Positions 7,835 through 16,788 of a DNA stretch of 64,000 nt are shown here, piece by piece (the first letter of the stretch is position 1; every line of letters starts with the position of its first letter). Below the pieces are notes generated by a model that worked only from the letters and a program-made list of their open reading frames with translations, was not told the origin of the DNA and made no database searches. The position numbers and the translations under genes are program-made. Source of the stretch: Lentzea fradiae (GTDB lineage Bacteria; Actinomycetota; Actinomycetes; Mycobacteriales; Pseudonocardiaceae); NCBI RefSeq assembly GCF_900100955.1, contig NZ_FNCC01000020.1:62001-126000 (forward strand). The letters run 5' to 3'.

Positions 7835-9787
7835 TCATCGAGCGCTGCTACCGAGGGCTTCGTTCGCGGCGGTGACGATTTCGTGTTCCGGGTGGTCGCG
7901 GGCGATCGTGGCCAGCATCGGGTTCCGGTCGGGATGGTCGGTAACGGCGACCGCGCGCACGAAGCCGAGCTGGTCGCGGAGCGGATGCGTGGTCATCTCC
8001 TCCAGCAGCACCCCGTGGTCGTGCATAGCGGCCATCTCCTCGGACAGCGCCAGCATCATCTCCCGCTCGCCAACGGCTTCCGGAGCCAGCTCACCGCGAC
8101 CGGCCAGCCATCGGGCGGCGACCCCTCCCACCACGCCGCCCTCCGAGCGCAACCGGCGAGCTTCCACCACACCCGGTGTACCGGTGTGCTCCAGCGCGTT
8201 CCACGCGAGCAGCCGCACAACCGGCGTCGGCCCGTTCACGCAGAACGCCGCCAGCTCGGTCGCCGCTTGCGCGGCATCCCTGCGCGCCACCCACGTCGCC
8301 AGCACGGAGTCGGCGATCTCAGGCGCGCAGGACTCCACGGCCTCGCACACCTGCTCCAAGGGAGCTTCCGCCAGCTCCTCCACCGAGGGCGCGTCGATTC
8401 CTTGCGCACGCAATGCCTTGCGCACGCCCCACAGCCCCAGCGGAGTCAGCCGCACGAGAGTGAAGTCGGGATCGTCCCGGCCGGAAAGCTCGACGATCTT
8501 GTCCCGTTCCCACACCTCGGCGGCCGTCGTCAGCTCGACCGCTCCCAATGCCGCCAAGGCCGCGAGCACCGCGCCGAGATCGCGCCGCCACATCACCTCC
8601 CGGAAGCCGCCCAGCAGCGCACCGAGGCCGTACCCGGCCGAGACCGTCTCGCGGACACCCGCGGCCAGCAACTCCACCGGCACGGGTGTCCCACCGGCGG
8701 TGTACAGGCTCAGCCACAGGTCCAGCATCACCTCCGGCAGCACCTGTCCGACCAGAGAAGGCTCCTCGAAGCGGCTAGCGGGACCGCACGCCGCGGGACC
8801 GAGGTCGTCGAACGCCTCGAACACCCGCCACCACAGGTCGAGCGGCCGGGCCGGCACACGGGCCGCGCTCTTGACCGGCACCAGCCTGCCCTTGACCACC
8901 CGCACCAGACGGGCGGCCCGAGCCCACGCCACCAGCAGCGAGACCTGGGGCAGATCCGCGCTGCTGCGAGCCAATTCCAGGTAGGGGGTGTCGACCTCCA
9001 GCAGCAGTGCGAGCTCGCGGGCATCCGCCACTCGCAGTCGCTTCGTCGTCGTCAACACGCGCCCTGCCCCCACCCACGACACCAGGACCCGGAACCGCGC
9101 CACCACGTCGGTGCCCTCCGCCAGGGCAGCCACCTCGTCATCGGACGGAACGAGGGTGGGCGGCAGCGGCCCCGGGCTGTCCTCCACGAACTCCGGAAGA
9201 ACCAGATCGGCGTCGCTGCCGAGCGCGTGACGCCGCATGATCTCGTCCAGCACGTCCCGGTCGTAGTCGACCTCCCCCGCCTGGGCGGCCATCAGGAACG
9301 CGCGAACATCCTCTCCGTCCGCGATGTCGACCCCGTGCTCGACCATCCGCACCATCCAGAACTTCGACAGGCCGAAGTTGCGCTCCTCACCCATCCGGGC
9401 CTGGAACTCCGAAGCGCTCCGGTCGATCACCGCGTGCAGCCCGGCGACGTCCCCCGTCCCGGCGGCGCGAGTCGCGGCCAGGAAGTCGACCCAGCCGTGC
9501 AACGTGACCAACACGAGCGGCCACTCCGACCGCTCCAGGGTGACCTTCCGCGGAAACCACTCGAGCAGAACACTTTCGACGTCCGCCGCGTCCCACCGGG
9601 TGAGCACCCCGTCACCGGTCACCCGCGCGTCCAACGCCGCCTCGGCGACGAAAAGATCGACCTCGATCCCGCGACCGGCGGCCCAGTCGCCGAACTCGTC
9701 CAGCAACCGGCCCGCCTGCTCTTCCAGCTCTTCTCCGAGATGACTCACGAGCGACACGCTAATCACCACCGACGACCGGTCCGTCAT
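7835..9787 (-). CDS. large uncharacterised protein carrying the WVG...LT module
   Basis: 650 aa from ATG 9787 (MTDRSS); the frame is open to 9811 but the extra 8 residues are less likely. Residues about 231-310 contain WVGAGRVLTTTKRL...DA..L..LL, then a helical LLVAWARAARLVR and GRLVPVKSAAR. This segment closely resembles residues 16-100 of the protein at 36210 and a weaker version in the one at 34556. The C-terminal third is Ala/Glu-rich and helical, possibly HEAT-like (ATELAAFCVNGPTPVVRLLAW). There are no membrane segments and no catalytic motif I recognise. Unlike its two relatives it has no pRiA4b ORF-3-like domain. Confidence 0.75.
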   Translation of the reverse strand: MTDRSSVVISVSLVSHLGEELEEQAGRLLDEFGDWAAGRGIEVDLFVAEAALDARVTGDGVLTRWDAADVESVLLEWFPRKVTLERSEWPLVLVTLHGWVDFLAATRAAGTGDVAGLHAVIDRSASEFQARMGEERNFGLSKFWMVRMVEHGVDIADGEDVRAFLMAAQAGEVDYDRDVLDEIMRRHALGSDADLVLPEFVEDSPGPLPPTLVPSDDEVAALAEGTDVVARFRVLVSWVGAGRVLTTTKRLRVADARELALLLEVDTPYLELARSSADLPQVSLLVAWARAARLVRVVKGRLVPVKSAARVPARPLDLWWRVFEAFDDLGPAACGPASRFEEPSLVGQVLPEVMLDLWLSLYTAGGTPVPVELLAAGVRETVSAGYGLGALLGGFREVMWRRDLGAVLAALAALGAVELTTAAEVWERDKIVELSGRDDPDFTLVRLTPLGLWGVRKALRAQGIDAPSVEELAEAPLEQVCEAVESCAPEIADSVLATWVARRDAAQAATELAAFCVNGPTPVVRLLAWNALEHTGTPGVVEARRLRSEGGVVGGVAARWLAGRGELAPEAVGEREMMLALSEEMAAMHDHGVLLEEMTTHPLRDQLGFVRAVAVTDHPDRNPMLATIARDHPEHEIVTAANEALGSSAR

Positions 9788-9886
9788 GGTGCCCTCCGCT
9801 CGGCAGACCACGTCGGCACAGCCTCCGGCGCGAACCAGGACCGGGCGTGGCTACCGCCCGAACGAAGCGGTTCGTGCAACGACTGT

Positions 9887-9964
9887 TGGTGGGGAAGGTG
9901 GGGCTCGAACCCACGACCTGACGGATTATGAGTCCGCTGCTCTGACCAACTGAGCTACTTCCCC
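9887..9964 (-). tRNA. tRNA with CAU anticodon (probably elongator tRNA-Met)
   Basis: Read on the minus strand, the 7-bp acceptor stem GGGGAAG/CTTCCCC, the D-arm GCTC-AGTTGGTCA-GAGC, the anticodon arm with loop CTCATAA and the T-arm GTGGG-TTCGAGC-CCCAC fold as a normal cloverleaf. The anticodon is CAU. An A discriminator is followed by an encoded CCA (9887-9889). CAU can be elongator Met, initiator Met or lysidine-modified Ile2; the base-paired acceptor start argues against the initiator. Elongator Met is preferred, Ile2 not excluded. Confidence 0.93.
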
Positions 9965-10051
9965 CCGGCTCACGCTGCGTGGTGGAGGATACCGATCTCC
10001 CCGGACGGGGGTTGCGCGCCCCCGTGGCGAGCGACACATAGGCTTGCCGGC

Positions 10052-10513
10052 GTGCGTCTGATCCTCCGCGACTTCACCCCTGCGGACGAGCCCGAGGTGC
10101 TGCGCCTGTTCGCCGACTGCGACGACTGGTTCCAGGCCGCCACCGGCCATCCGTCCGGTCCCGGCGACGTGCAGAGCCTCTACTACGCGCTGCCGGAGGG
10201 CGCGGCGTTCGAGCAGAAGCGGCTGCTGGTCGCGCAGGCCGAGGGCATGATCGGGTTCGTGGACCTCGTGCTGGACCACCCGGTGCCGGGTGAGGCGAGC
10301 GTCGGGTTCTTCCTGGTGCCGAAGGACCTGCGGCGGTGGGGCATCGGCACGGAGATGGTGAAGGCGCTCGCCGAACGGTTCCCCGCCGTCACGCGCGTGC
10401 ACGTGCGGCTGCACGACTTCCGGCCCGGCACCGAGTTCCTCAAGGCGACGGGTTTCGTCCTGAACGGTCAGCGGGCAGTGCTGGAGCTCGCGCCGAGGTC
10501 CGACGGCCGGTAG
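10052..10513 (+). CDS. GNAT-family N-acetyltransferase
   Basis: 153 aa from GTG 10052 (VRLILRDFTPADE), a typical RimJ/RimL-like beginning. The middle strands read GMIGFVDLVLD and ASVGFFLVPKDLRRWGIGTEMV, giving the acetyl-CoA pyrophosphate loop R-R-W-G-I-G-T. The C-terminal half ends FLKATGFVLNGQRAVLELA. The acceptor substrate is unknown. Its 3' end overlaps the convergent DUF2236 gene by 46 bases. Confidence 0.85.
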   Translation: MRLILRDFTPADEPEVLRLFADCDDWFQAATGHPSGPGDVQSLYYALPEGAAFEQKRLLVAQAEGMIGFVDLVLDHPVPGEASVGFFLVPKDLRRWGIGTEMVKALAERFPAVTRVHVRLHDFRPGTEFLKATGFVLNGQRAVLELAPRSDGR

Positions 10514-11325
10514 CCGTCCGGGTAGCCGGGGTAGGTGCGGTTGCGGGCGCGGGTGAGCTTCAGCCGGCGGCGTGGTGGCAGGTGACGCACCACGAACGCC
10601 CGCGCGCGCAGCGCCAGCCGTCCCGCGGCGCCCACCCAGGCCGGGGGCGGGGTGAAACCGAACGCCCGCACCATCGACGGGTCCAGCATCGAGATCACGG
10701 CGCGGGAGACGACCGGTTTGAGGACCGCCGGGTACCACGAGCAGAACAGGTCGAGCGTGTACTGGCCGATGCGGCGGTTCGAGGGCGCGAACGTGAAGTG
10801 GCGCTGTTCGTAGTCCGCCTTGAAGGCGCGGAACTCGTCGAAGTCCGCGGGGATCTCCCGGATTCCCATGCGGGCCCCGACGGCGCGGTAGAAGTGGAAC
10901 GCGGCCAGTTCCTCGTTGCGCGTCAACGGCCTCCAGCCGAACCGCGACAACCACTCGATCGGGTCGTAGATGAACGTCGACAGGACGTACCGCATGTCGT
11001 CGTTCGAGATGTCGTAACGCCCGTGCTGGCGGTTGACGACCCGCAGCGACTCACGGCCGCGCGGCGAGTCGTAGCCGTGCTCGACGAGCTCGGCCATGAG
11101 AACGGCCGTGTCGTCGTAGCGCTTCTGCGGGCGCCGTTCGAACTCCCCGGTGCGTTCCAGCAGCCCTGAGATCGTCGGGACGCAGTACGTGCGGAACAGC
11201 GCCATCTCCAGCGCCTTCTGGTAGTCCCACGGGAACTCCAGGCCCGACGAGATCCGCAGGATCTCCTCGTGGCCGGTGACCGGGTCCAGGGAGGAGATGC
11301 GGCGGAGGTTCGTGAAACGCGGCAT
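10468..11325 (-). CDS. oxygenase MpaB / DUF2236-family protein
   Basis: 285 aa. It is almost entirely helical and carries the DUF2236 hallmarks: ALFRTYCVPTISGLL near the start, a VVNRQHGRYDISNDDMRYVL segment with conserved His and Arg, then a STFIYDPIEW and FYRAVGARMGI region. Relatives include fungal MpaB and the rubber oxygenase Lcp, which bind haem b through such a His; the residues here fit, but the substrate is not inferable. A basic C-terminal tail (HLPPRRRLKLTRARNRTY) follows. It lies downstream of the tRNA-Asn terminator. Confidence 0.8.
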   Translation of the reverse strand: MPRFTNLRRISSLDPVTGHEEILRISSGLEFPWDYQKALEMALFRTYCVPTISGLLERTGEFERRPQKRYDDTAVLMAELVEHGYDSPRGRESLRVVNRQHGRYDISNDDMRYVLSTFIYDPIEWLSRFGWRPLTRNEELAAFHFYRAVGARMGIREIPADFDEFRAFKADYEQRHFTFAPSNRRIGQYTLDLFCSWYPAVLKPVVSRAVISMLDPSMVRAFGFTPPPAWVGAAGRLALRARAFVVRHLPPRRRLKLTRARNRTYPGYPDGYRPSDLGASSSTAR

Positions 11326-11355
11326 CGCTTCACGCTGGCCGACGGCCGGGAAAAG

Positions 11356-11389
11356 CGCTAGGGCCCAGTTGGATGACTGGGCCCTAGCG
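11356..11389 (-). terminator. rho-independent terminator after tRNA-Asn
   Basis: A perfect 14-bp inverted repeat (CGCTAGGGCCCAGT at 11356-11369 and its complement at 11376-11389) with a 6-base loop. On the minus strand it follows the tRNA by 6 bases and is succeeded by CTTTTCCC, a short U-tract. It is well placed to end the tRNA-Asn transcript before the DUF2236 gene. Confidence 0.85.
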
Positions 11390-11395
11390 GCTACG

Positions 11396-11468
11396 CTCCC
11401 CCAGCTGGACTCGAACCAGCAACCCTGCGATTAACAGTCGCATGCTCTGCCAATTGAGCTATGGGGGA
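11396..11468 (-). tRNA. tRNA-Asn (GTT anticodon)
   Basis: Minus strand: acceptor TCCCCCA/TGGGGGA, D-arm GCTC...GAGC, anticodon loop CTGTTAA giving anticodon GUU, and T-arm CTGG-TTCGAGT-CCAG. The discriminator is G and CCA is not encoded. The 73-base length is standard for tRNA-Asn. Confidence 0.96.
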
Positions 11469-11606
11469 ATGTTCGGTTGTTCTCGCTGTCAGGCTTGGTT
11501 CCTCCTGACAGTGGGTAACTCTACATGAGCCTCAAAACGGGTTCCGCAAGGACCCCCCACTTTGCGGCAACATGGCCATGACCAGGCACGATGAGAGGAG
11601 ACCCGC

Positions 11607-11897
11607 ATGAAGGGCATCTTGGTCGGCGCGGCGATCGGCTACGTGCTCGGCGCCAAGGCCGGGCGGGAGCGCTACGACCAGATCGTGCGCCTCTGGCACC
11701 GCTTCACCGCGAACCCCACGGTCCGCAAGACTGCGGGCCAGGCCAAGGACAAGGCGTTCGAGGCCGCTCACCAGGCGAAAGACCTGGCCGCGGATGCCGC
11801 GGGGAAGGCGGCGGACGCCGCCGGGAAGGCCGCCGACAAGGCTCCGTGGAAGAACAAGGAGCAGTCCAACGGCCAGCCGGTCAGCCGGCTCACGTGA
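11607..11897 (+). CDS. small YtxH-like protein with Ala/Lys-rich helical tail
   Basis: 96 aa. It begins with a short glycine-zipper hydrophobic segment (MKGILVGAAIGYVLGAKAGRERYDQI), as in YtxH-domain proteins. It then continues as a long charged helix with near repeats of A-G-K-A-A-D (residues about 62-80). ATG 11607 is preceded by GAGAGGAG. This arrangement resembles small actinobacterial envelope or stress-linked proteins, but a function is not known. It is monocistronic, between tRNA-Asn and a convergent methyltransferase gene. Confidence 0.8.
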   Translation: MKGILVGAAIGYVLGAKAGRERYDQIVRLWHRFTANPTVRKTAGQAKDKAFEAAHQAKDLAADAAGKAADAAGKAADKAPWKNKEQSNGQPVSRLT

Positions 11898-11915
11898 CGA
11901 TCTTCACAGCGCGGG

Positions 11916-12656
11916 TCACACGCGGGCGACCGCGAAGATCCGCCTGAACGGGAACCACGTCGTGCCGTCGGCTCGCTGGGGGTACGCCTCACGCAGCCGC
12001 GGCGCGAGTTCCGCCACGAAGGTCTCGTAGTCCGTTGAGGACAGTGCGGCGCGCACCGGCCGCAGGGCCGTGCCGCTCACCCAGTCGAGCACGGGGTCCC
12101 GGCCGGTGAGCCGCTGCACGTACGTCGTCTCCCAGACGTCCACTGTGGAGCATCCGCCGAGCAGGTTCGCGTACTCCACCGGGCTCAGAACCGGTGTGCC
12201 GGAACGGAAGACGTGCCGCAGGGACGGTCCGGCGACCTCGCGGATCAGCCGGTGCGACGGGTCCGCGAAGTTGCCGGGCAGCTGGAACGCGAGCCACGCG
12301 CCGGGTGCCAGCGCGTCCACCCAGGACGACACGATCGAGGGATGCGACGGGATCCACTGCAGGACCGCGTTGGACACCACGACATCGGTGTCCGGCGACG
12401 GCGTCCAGGTGGTGACGTCGCCGACTCGGGCGTCCACCCCGGCGGCCCGTGCCGCCTCGACCATCTCCGGGGACGAGTCGAACGCCTCGACCACCGCGGA
12501 GGGCCACCGCTCGGACAGCGACGAGGTCAGGTTGCCCGGTCCGCAGCCCGCGTCGACCACCCGCCGGGGCTTCTCCGCCGCCACGCGCGCCACCAGCTCG
12601 TAGAACGGCCGCGCCCGGTGGTCGGCGAAGGCCAGGTACTGCGCCGGATCCCACAC
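11916..12656 (-). CDS. tam: trans-aconitate 2-methyltransferase family
   Basis: 246 aa beginning [18 protein letters not shown], the characteristic Tam start. Class I SAM methyltransferase motifs follow: motif [13 protein letters not shown], the acidic ribose-binding VEAFDSS, the GDVTTW region and [12 protein letters not shown]. Tam methylates trans-aconitate, which otherwise inhibits aconitase. The length matches the family. It overlaps no gene; the downstream neighbour at 11607 is convergent. Confidence 0.87.
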   Translation of the reverse strand: MWDPAQYLAFADHRARPFYELVARVAAEKPRRVVDAGCGPGNLTSSLSERWPSAVVEAFDSSPEMVEAARAAGVDARVGDVTTWTPSPDTDVVVSNAVLQWIPSHPSIVSSWVDALAPGAWLAFQLPGNFADPSHRLIREVAGPSLRHVFRSGTPVLSPVEYANLLGGCSTVDVWETTYVQRLTGRDPVLDWVSGTALRPVRAALSSTDYETFVAELAPRLREAYPQRADGTTWFPFRRIFAVARV

Positions 12657-12680
12657 ACTTCTGACAGTACACGCGTACTG

Positions 12681-13175
12681 CTAGCGGGCAAGCCTTGCCG
12701 CGATCGGGGCCACGGCCTCGCGGACGGCGGCCAGGTCGACGCCCGCGTCCCCGCGCGCCTGCCACACGAAGCCGTCCCGGCCGGGGATCTTGCGCTGCAA
12801 CACCCACACGCCGGGCGACTCGACGCGTTCACGCGCCCTGATCGACCCCTCGACGCGCTGGCTGATCGCCCGCAGCACGCGGCCCGGGTCGTCGACGCCG
12901 AACCGCAGCGGCGCCAGGTCCTCCAGCAGCACCACGGAGCCCTCGGTGGCGGCCTCGGACGCCTCCACGACCCGCAGCGCGCCCTCCCACTTCACCTTGC
13001 TGACCAGGTGCCAGCCGATGCGCCGGGGGCCGGGCACCCACAGCCCGAGCGACGTCACCACGAGGTGACCGCCGCTCTGCACAGGTGTGTGGGCGACCAC
13101 CGTCTCCTCCGGTTCCAGGTCGCCGGTGAACCCGTCCGGCGCGCCGTTGCCGAACAGTCGTCGGAACAGTCCCAC
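12681..13175 (-). CDS. conserved hypothetical protein coupled to dnaG
   Basis: 164 aa from GTG 13175, whose G is also the last base of the dnaG stop (TAGTG), so translation is probably coupled. It begins VGLFRRLFGNG and appears as an all-beta N-terminal half (HLVVTSLGLWVPG, IGWHLVSKVKWEGALRVVE) followed by a helical C-terminus. The pattern resembles a small PH-like fold, but I do not recognise a named family. Its place next to dnaG suggests only co-expression. Confidence 0.8.
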   Translation of the reverse strand: MGLFRRLFGNGAPDGFTGDLEPEETVVAHTPVQSGGHLVVTSLGLWVPGPRRIGWHLVSKVKWEGALRVVEASEAATEGSVVLLEDLAPLRFGVDDPGRVLRAISQRVEGSIRARERVESPGVWVLQRKIPGRDGFVWQARGDAGVDLAAVREAVAPIAARLAR

Positions 13176-15067
13176 TACAGCACTCCCGCACTCTGCTGCA
13201 GGAGCGCCTTGCGGTACTCCTCCAGGGCCACCAGGTCGCCCCACAGCGCCCGGTACTCGTCGGCGTCCTTGATCGGGGACAGCCGCCGCAGCCGCGACTT
13301 CACGTCCTCGACCTGCTTGCCGACCTGCACCTCCTGCAGGCGCGCGATCACCATCGACACGTAGCGGAACTCGTCGTTCTGCTTGACGGTCAACGGTTCG
13401 ACGGCGAGCTCGGTCAGCACCGACCGCACCGACGCGTGCGAGCACGCCTGCGAGATCGCGTCCAGGTAGGCCGTGCCCGCGAGGCCGGACGACGCGCCGC
13501 CGGCGTCGCGGATCGCGCGGTGCAGCGCCACGTACGCGGGGTGCGTGAACGCCTCGTCGGGCAGCGAGTCGTAGAGCGGACCGGCGTACTCGGGCAGCCG
13601 CAGCGCGACCTTGAGCACCTCGCGTTCGGGCACGAGCCGGGGGTCGCGCGGGTTGGGCCGCGGCGGACCGTCGACCTCGACGCCCAGCGCCATCTGGTTC
13701 GGGTCGGTGCGCTGCGCGGGGGCGGCGGCCGGGGCCTTGCCTCCGGCGACCTGGCGCACCCGCCGCACGACCATCGCCTCGTCGTCCCAGCCGACCCACC
13801 AGGCCAGCCTCGTCGCGTAGCCGTCGCGCTTGGCGCGGTCCTTGATCTGCGCGACGAACGGGACCATCTTCTTGAGCGCCTCGACGCGCCCGTCCACCGA
13901 GTCGAGGTCGTACGCCTTGAGCTGCGCCTTGATCGCGAACTCGATCAGCGGCGTGCGCCGGGCCACCAGGTCGCGCACCGCCACGTCGCCCTTGGCCTGC
14001 CGCAGCTCGCACGGGTCCATGCCGTCGGGCGCGACCGCGATGTAGGTCTGCGCGTTGAACTGCTGCTCCCCCTCGAACGCCTTCAGCGCGGCCTTCTGGC
14101 CCGCCTCGTCGCCGTCGAAGGTGAAGATGACCTCGCCGTTCACGTCGTCGTCGATCAGCAGCCTGCGCAGCACGTTCATGTGCTCGGTGCCGAACGCCGT
14201 GCCGCAGGAGGCGACCGCAGTCGGGACGCCGGCCAGGTGCATCGCCATCACGTCGGTGTAGCCCTCGACGATGACGGCCTGCTTGCGCTTGGCGATCTCG
14301 CGCTTGGCCTGGTCGAGCCCGAACAGCACCTGCGACTTCTTGTAGATCATCGACTCGCTGGTGTTCAGGTACTTGGCCTGGATCGGGTCGTCGTCGAAGA
14401 TCCGCCGCGCGCCGAAGCCGACGACCTCGCCGCCGATGTCCTTGATCGGCCACAGCAGCCGCCGGTGGAACCGGTCGATCGGGCCCTGCCTGCCCTCCTT
14501 GGTGAGCTGGGCCTTGATCAGCTCGGTGATCTCGAACCCGCGGCCGAGCAGGTGCTTGGTGAGCTTGTCCCAGCCGCCGGGGGCGAACCCGCAGCCGAAC
14601 TGCCTGGCCGCCGCCTCGTCGAAGCCGCGTTCGGCCAGGAACTCGCGTGCCTGCTGCGCCTCCGGGGAGGCGAGCTGCTCGGCGTAGTACTCGGCCGCCG
14701 CCTTGTGGGCCTCGATGAGCCTGCTGCGCGTGCCGCGGTCGCGCTGGACCGTGTTGCCGCCGCCCTCGTAGGTGAGCTGGATGCCCGCCCGGTCCGCGAG
14801 CCGCTCGACGGCCTCGACGAACGACAGGTGCTCGACCTTCATCACGAAGGCGATCACGTCGCCGCCCTCGCCGCAGCCGAAGCAGTGGTACGTGCCGTGC
14901 GACGGGCGCACGTTGAACGACGGCGTCTTCTCGTCGTGGAAGGGGCACAAACCCTTCAGAGCTCCGCCACCGGCCCTCTTGAGCGAGACCTGGTCCCCCA
15001 CGACCTCGTCGATGCGGCTGCGCTCACGCACCAATGCGATGTCGCTCTCCCTGATGCGTCCTGCCAC
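13175..15067 (-). CDS. dnaG: DNA primase
   Basis: 630 aa. The N-terminal zinc-binding domain has C41, H44, C62 and C65 (CPFHDEKTPSF and HCFGCGEGGD). The RNA polymerase core follows, with the Toprim motif IVEGYTDVMA and a later DGDEAG. The C-terminal helical domain (about 480-625) is the helicase-binding region. It makes RNA primers at the replication fork. Length and motifs are complete. The start MAGRIRESDIALVRERSRID is family-typical. The gene is divergent from the ECF41 sigma gene, with under 40 bases between starts. Confidence 0.97.
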   Translation of the reverse strand: MAGRIRESDIALVRERSRIDEVVGDQVSLKRAGGGALKGLCPFHDEKTPSFNVRPSHGTYHCFGCGEGGDVIAFVMKVEHLSFVEAVERLADRAGIQLTYEGGGNTVQRDRGTRSRLIEAHKAAAEYYAEQLASPEAQQAREFLAERGFDEAAARQFGCGFAPGGWDKLTKHLLGRGFEITELIKAQLTKEGRQGPIDRFHRRLLWPIKDIGGEVVGFGARRIFDDDPIQAKYLNTSESMIYKKSQVLFGLDQAKREIAKRKQAVIVEGYTDVMAMHLAGVPTAVASCGTAFGTEHMNVLRRLLIDDDVNGEVIFTFDGDEAGQKAALKAFEGEQQFNAQTYIAVAPDGMDPCELRQAKGDVAVRDLVARRTPLIEFAIKAQLKAYDLDSVDGRVEALKKMVPFVAQIKDRAKRDGYATRLAWWVGWDDEAMVVRRVRQVAGGKAPAAAPAQRTDPNQMALGVEVDGPPRPNPRDPRLVPEREVLKVALRLPEYAGPLYDSLPDEAFTHPAYVALHRAIRDAGGASSGLAGTAYLDAISQACSHASVRSVLTELAVEPLTVKQNDEFRYVSMVIARLQEVQVGKQVEDVKSRLRRLSPIKDADEYRALWGDLVALEEYRKALLQQSAGVL

Positions 15068-15102
15068 GCCCCGAGTCTAATCCTTTGGCAAACTTGCCAA
15101 CC

Positions 15103-15963
15103 GTGACCACGGCCGACGTCTTCGGGCTCCACCGCACGCACCTCATCGGGGTCGCCTACCGGCTGACCGGCAGCGTCGCCGACGCCGAGGACGCCGTGCA
15201 GGAGGCGTGGCCGCGGTTCGCGAAGGCCGAGGGCGTCGAGGACGCGCGGGGCTGGCTCACGACCGTGGTGAGCCGCATCTGCCTCGACCGCCTGCGCTCC
15301 GCCGCCGTGCGCCGCGAGACGTACGTGGGTTCGTGGCTGCCGGAGCCGCTGGTCACGACCGAGGAGGACGACGACCCGCTGGCGGCGGTCGTGCGGGCCG
15401 ATGGAGTGCGCATGGCGGCTCTGGTGCTGCTCGACAAGCTCACGCCGGACCAGCGGGTGGCGTTCGTGCTGCACGACGCGTTCGCCGTGCCGTTCAGCGA
15501 GATCGCGGACGTGCTGGGTGTGACGCAGGCCGCCGCCCGTCAGCACGCGTCACGGGCGCGCAAGATCGTGACGGGGTCGGCGCCACCGCCGCGCGCCGCT
15601 CTCGACGAGCAGCGCGCCGTGCTGGAGAAGTTCCTCGCCGCCATGACGAACGGCGACATCGACGCCGTCCTGGGCCTGCTGCACCCGGACGCGGTGATGG
15701 TCGGCGACGGCGGCGGCAAGGCGCGCACCGCCGTCAACGCGGTCTCCGGCGCGGACAAGGTCGCCCGCTTCTTCCTCGGCCTGCTGCGCAAGTACGGCTA
15801 CCCGGAGCTGCGGCCCGTGCTCGTCAACGGCGACGTGGGCGTGGCCATGCCCGCGCAGGGCGACATCGCCGCCCGCGTCACCACGTTCACCGTCCACGAC
15901 GGCAGGATCACCGCCGTCTACGACGTCGTGAACCCGGACAAGCTCCGCCACGTCGGCCTCTGA
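15103..15963 (+). CDS. ECF41-type sigma factor with SnoaL-like C-terminal domain
   Basis: 286 aa from GTG 15103; an in-frame TTG at 15085 is possible. The sigma2 region reads FGLHRTHLIGVAYRLTGSVADAED-AVQEAW and sigma4 contains LTPDQRVAFVLHDAF and EIADVLGVTQAAARQHASRAR. A C-terminal extension of about 110 residues with a SnoaL/NTF2-like fold follows, as in SigJ and ECF41 factors, where this domain replaces an anti-sigma factor. ECF41 genes are usually beside a carboxymuconolactone decarboxylase, oxidoreductase or epimerase gene. Here a decarboxylase-like gene lies about 1.4 kb away with an exact ECF41 promoter (17367-17393). Confidence 0.92.
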   Translation: MTTADVFGLHRTHLIGVAYRLTGSVADAEDAVQEAWPRFAKAEGVEDARGWLTTVVSRICLDRLRSAAVRRETYVGSWLPEPLVTTEEDDDPLAAVVRADGVRMAALVLLDKLTPDQRVAFVLHDAFAVPFSEIADVLGVTQAAARQHASRARKIVTGSAPPPRAALDEQRAVLEKFLAAMTNGDIDAVLGLLHPDAVMVGDGGGKARTAVNAVSGADKVARFFLGLLRKYGYPELRPVLVNGDVGVAMPAQGDIAARVTTFTVHDGRITAVYDVVNPDKLRHVGL

Positions 15964-15971
15964 CCCCGGCG

Positions 15972-16784
15972 TCACCACCGCAGCCGGAGCAGCTTGCCGA
16001 CGTCGCGGAGCTTCGGGATCGCGCCGACGACCTTCAGCTGGACCCGGCCCGCCCCGGGCAACGCCTCCCGGTGCGGCAGGTCCACGCTGCGCCAGGAGTC
16101 CACTGTGGTCAGTCCGGGGTGCAGCGCCTCGACCTCGCGCGGGTCGTCGACGCCCCAGTGCAGGGTCGCGCCGGCGTTGCGGACGGCGGGAACGAGCTTC
16201 TGCAGCTTGATCCCCCACGAGCCGTAGACGTCGAACAGGAGCTCACCGCCCGCGAACCGGCCGGTGATCCTCCTGACCAGCCCGTGCCCCTCCTCCCGCG
16301 TGAGGTACATCGAGAGCCCTTCGAACACCGCCACCACCGGCCGGTCGGCGGGAACGGCGTCGAGCCAGGCGTCCTCGGTGACCGACGACGCCACGAGCGC
16401 GTAGTCGCCCGCCGGTTCCGGCAAGATCCTGCGCCGCAAGGCAACGACGTCCGGCATGTCCACGTCGACCCACCGCACGGTCTCCGGCCGTTCGAGCCGG
16501 TGCGCGCGGGTGTCGAGGCCGCAGGCCAGGTGCAGCACCGTGCAGGACGGGTGGCGTGCGATGAACTCGCGCGTCCAGTCGTCGAGCACCCTCGCGCGGA
16601 TGGCGACGCCGACGGCGGTCGTCGTGGTCATGCCGGTCTTGCCGAAGTCGTAGTCGATGCGCTCGACGGCACGCTTCGCGGCGTCGTCGTGCAGCACCGA
16701 CTCGGGCCGTTCGCTGTCGAGCGCCCGGCCGTACAGGGTGGCGAGCATGGTCGCCTGCGCACCCCTGAGGGAAATCTTCTCCAC
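15972..16784 (-). CDS. SAM-dependent methyltransferase, LCMT/TcmP-like
   Basis: 270 aa from GTG 16784 (VEKISLRGAQATML); the open frame upstream belongs to the preceding gene. Motifs include TVLHLACGLDTRAHRL, VRWVDVDMPDVVALRR, VFEGLSMYLT and LLFDVYGSWG, typical of the leucine carboxyl methyltransferase-like family that includes polyketide O-methyltransferases. The start lies 4 bases after the stop of the decarboxylase-like gene, so both are probably in one operon driven by the ECF41 promoter. Substrate unknown. Confidence 0.87.
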   Translation of the reverse strand: MEKISLRGAQATMLATLYGRALDSERPESVLHDDAAKRAVERIDYDFGKTGMTTTTAVGVAIRARVLDDWTREFIARHPSCTVLHLACGLDTRAHRLERPETVRWVDVDMPDVVALRRRILPEPAGDYALVASSVTEDAWLDAVPADRPVVAVFEGLSMYLTREEGHGLVRRITGRFAGGELLFDVYGSWGIKLQKLVPAVRNAGATLHWGVDDPREVEALHPGLTTVDSWRSVDLPHREALPGAGRVQLKVVGAIPKLRDVGKLLRLRW

Positions 16785-16788
16785 GCCT

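Noticed and set aside
7829-9931. 700-codon plus-strand open frame opposite the 650-residue gene
   Set aside because: His/Gln/Arg-rich composition typical of an antisense shadow; it even runs through the tRNA gene near 9890-9964.
11899-11940. GATCTTC...GAAGATC repeat after the YtxH-like gene
   Set aside because: A 7-bp stem with a 28-base loop that extends into the end of tam; too weak to call a terminator.
13436-15106. 556-codon plus-strand frame opposite dnaG
   Set aside because: Antisense shadow of dnaG; composition is unlike a real protein and no start or domain is recognised.
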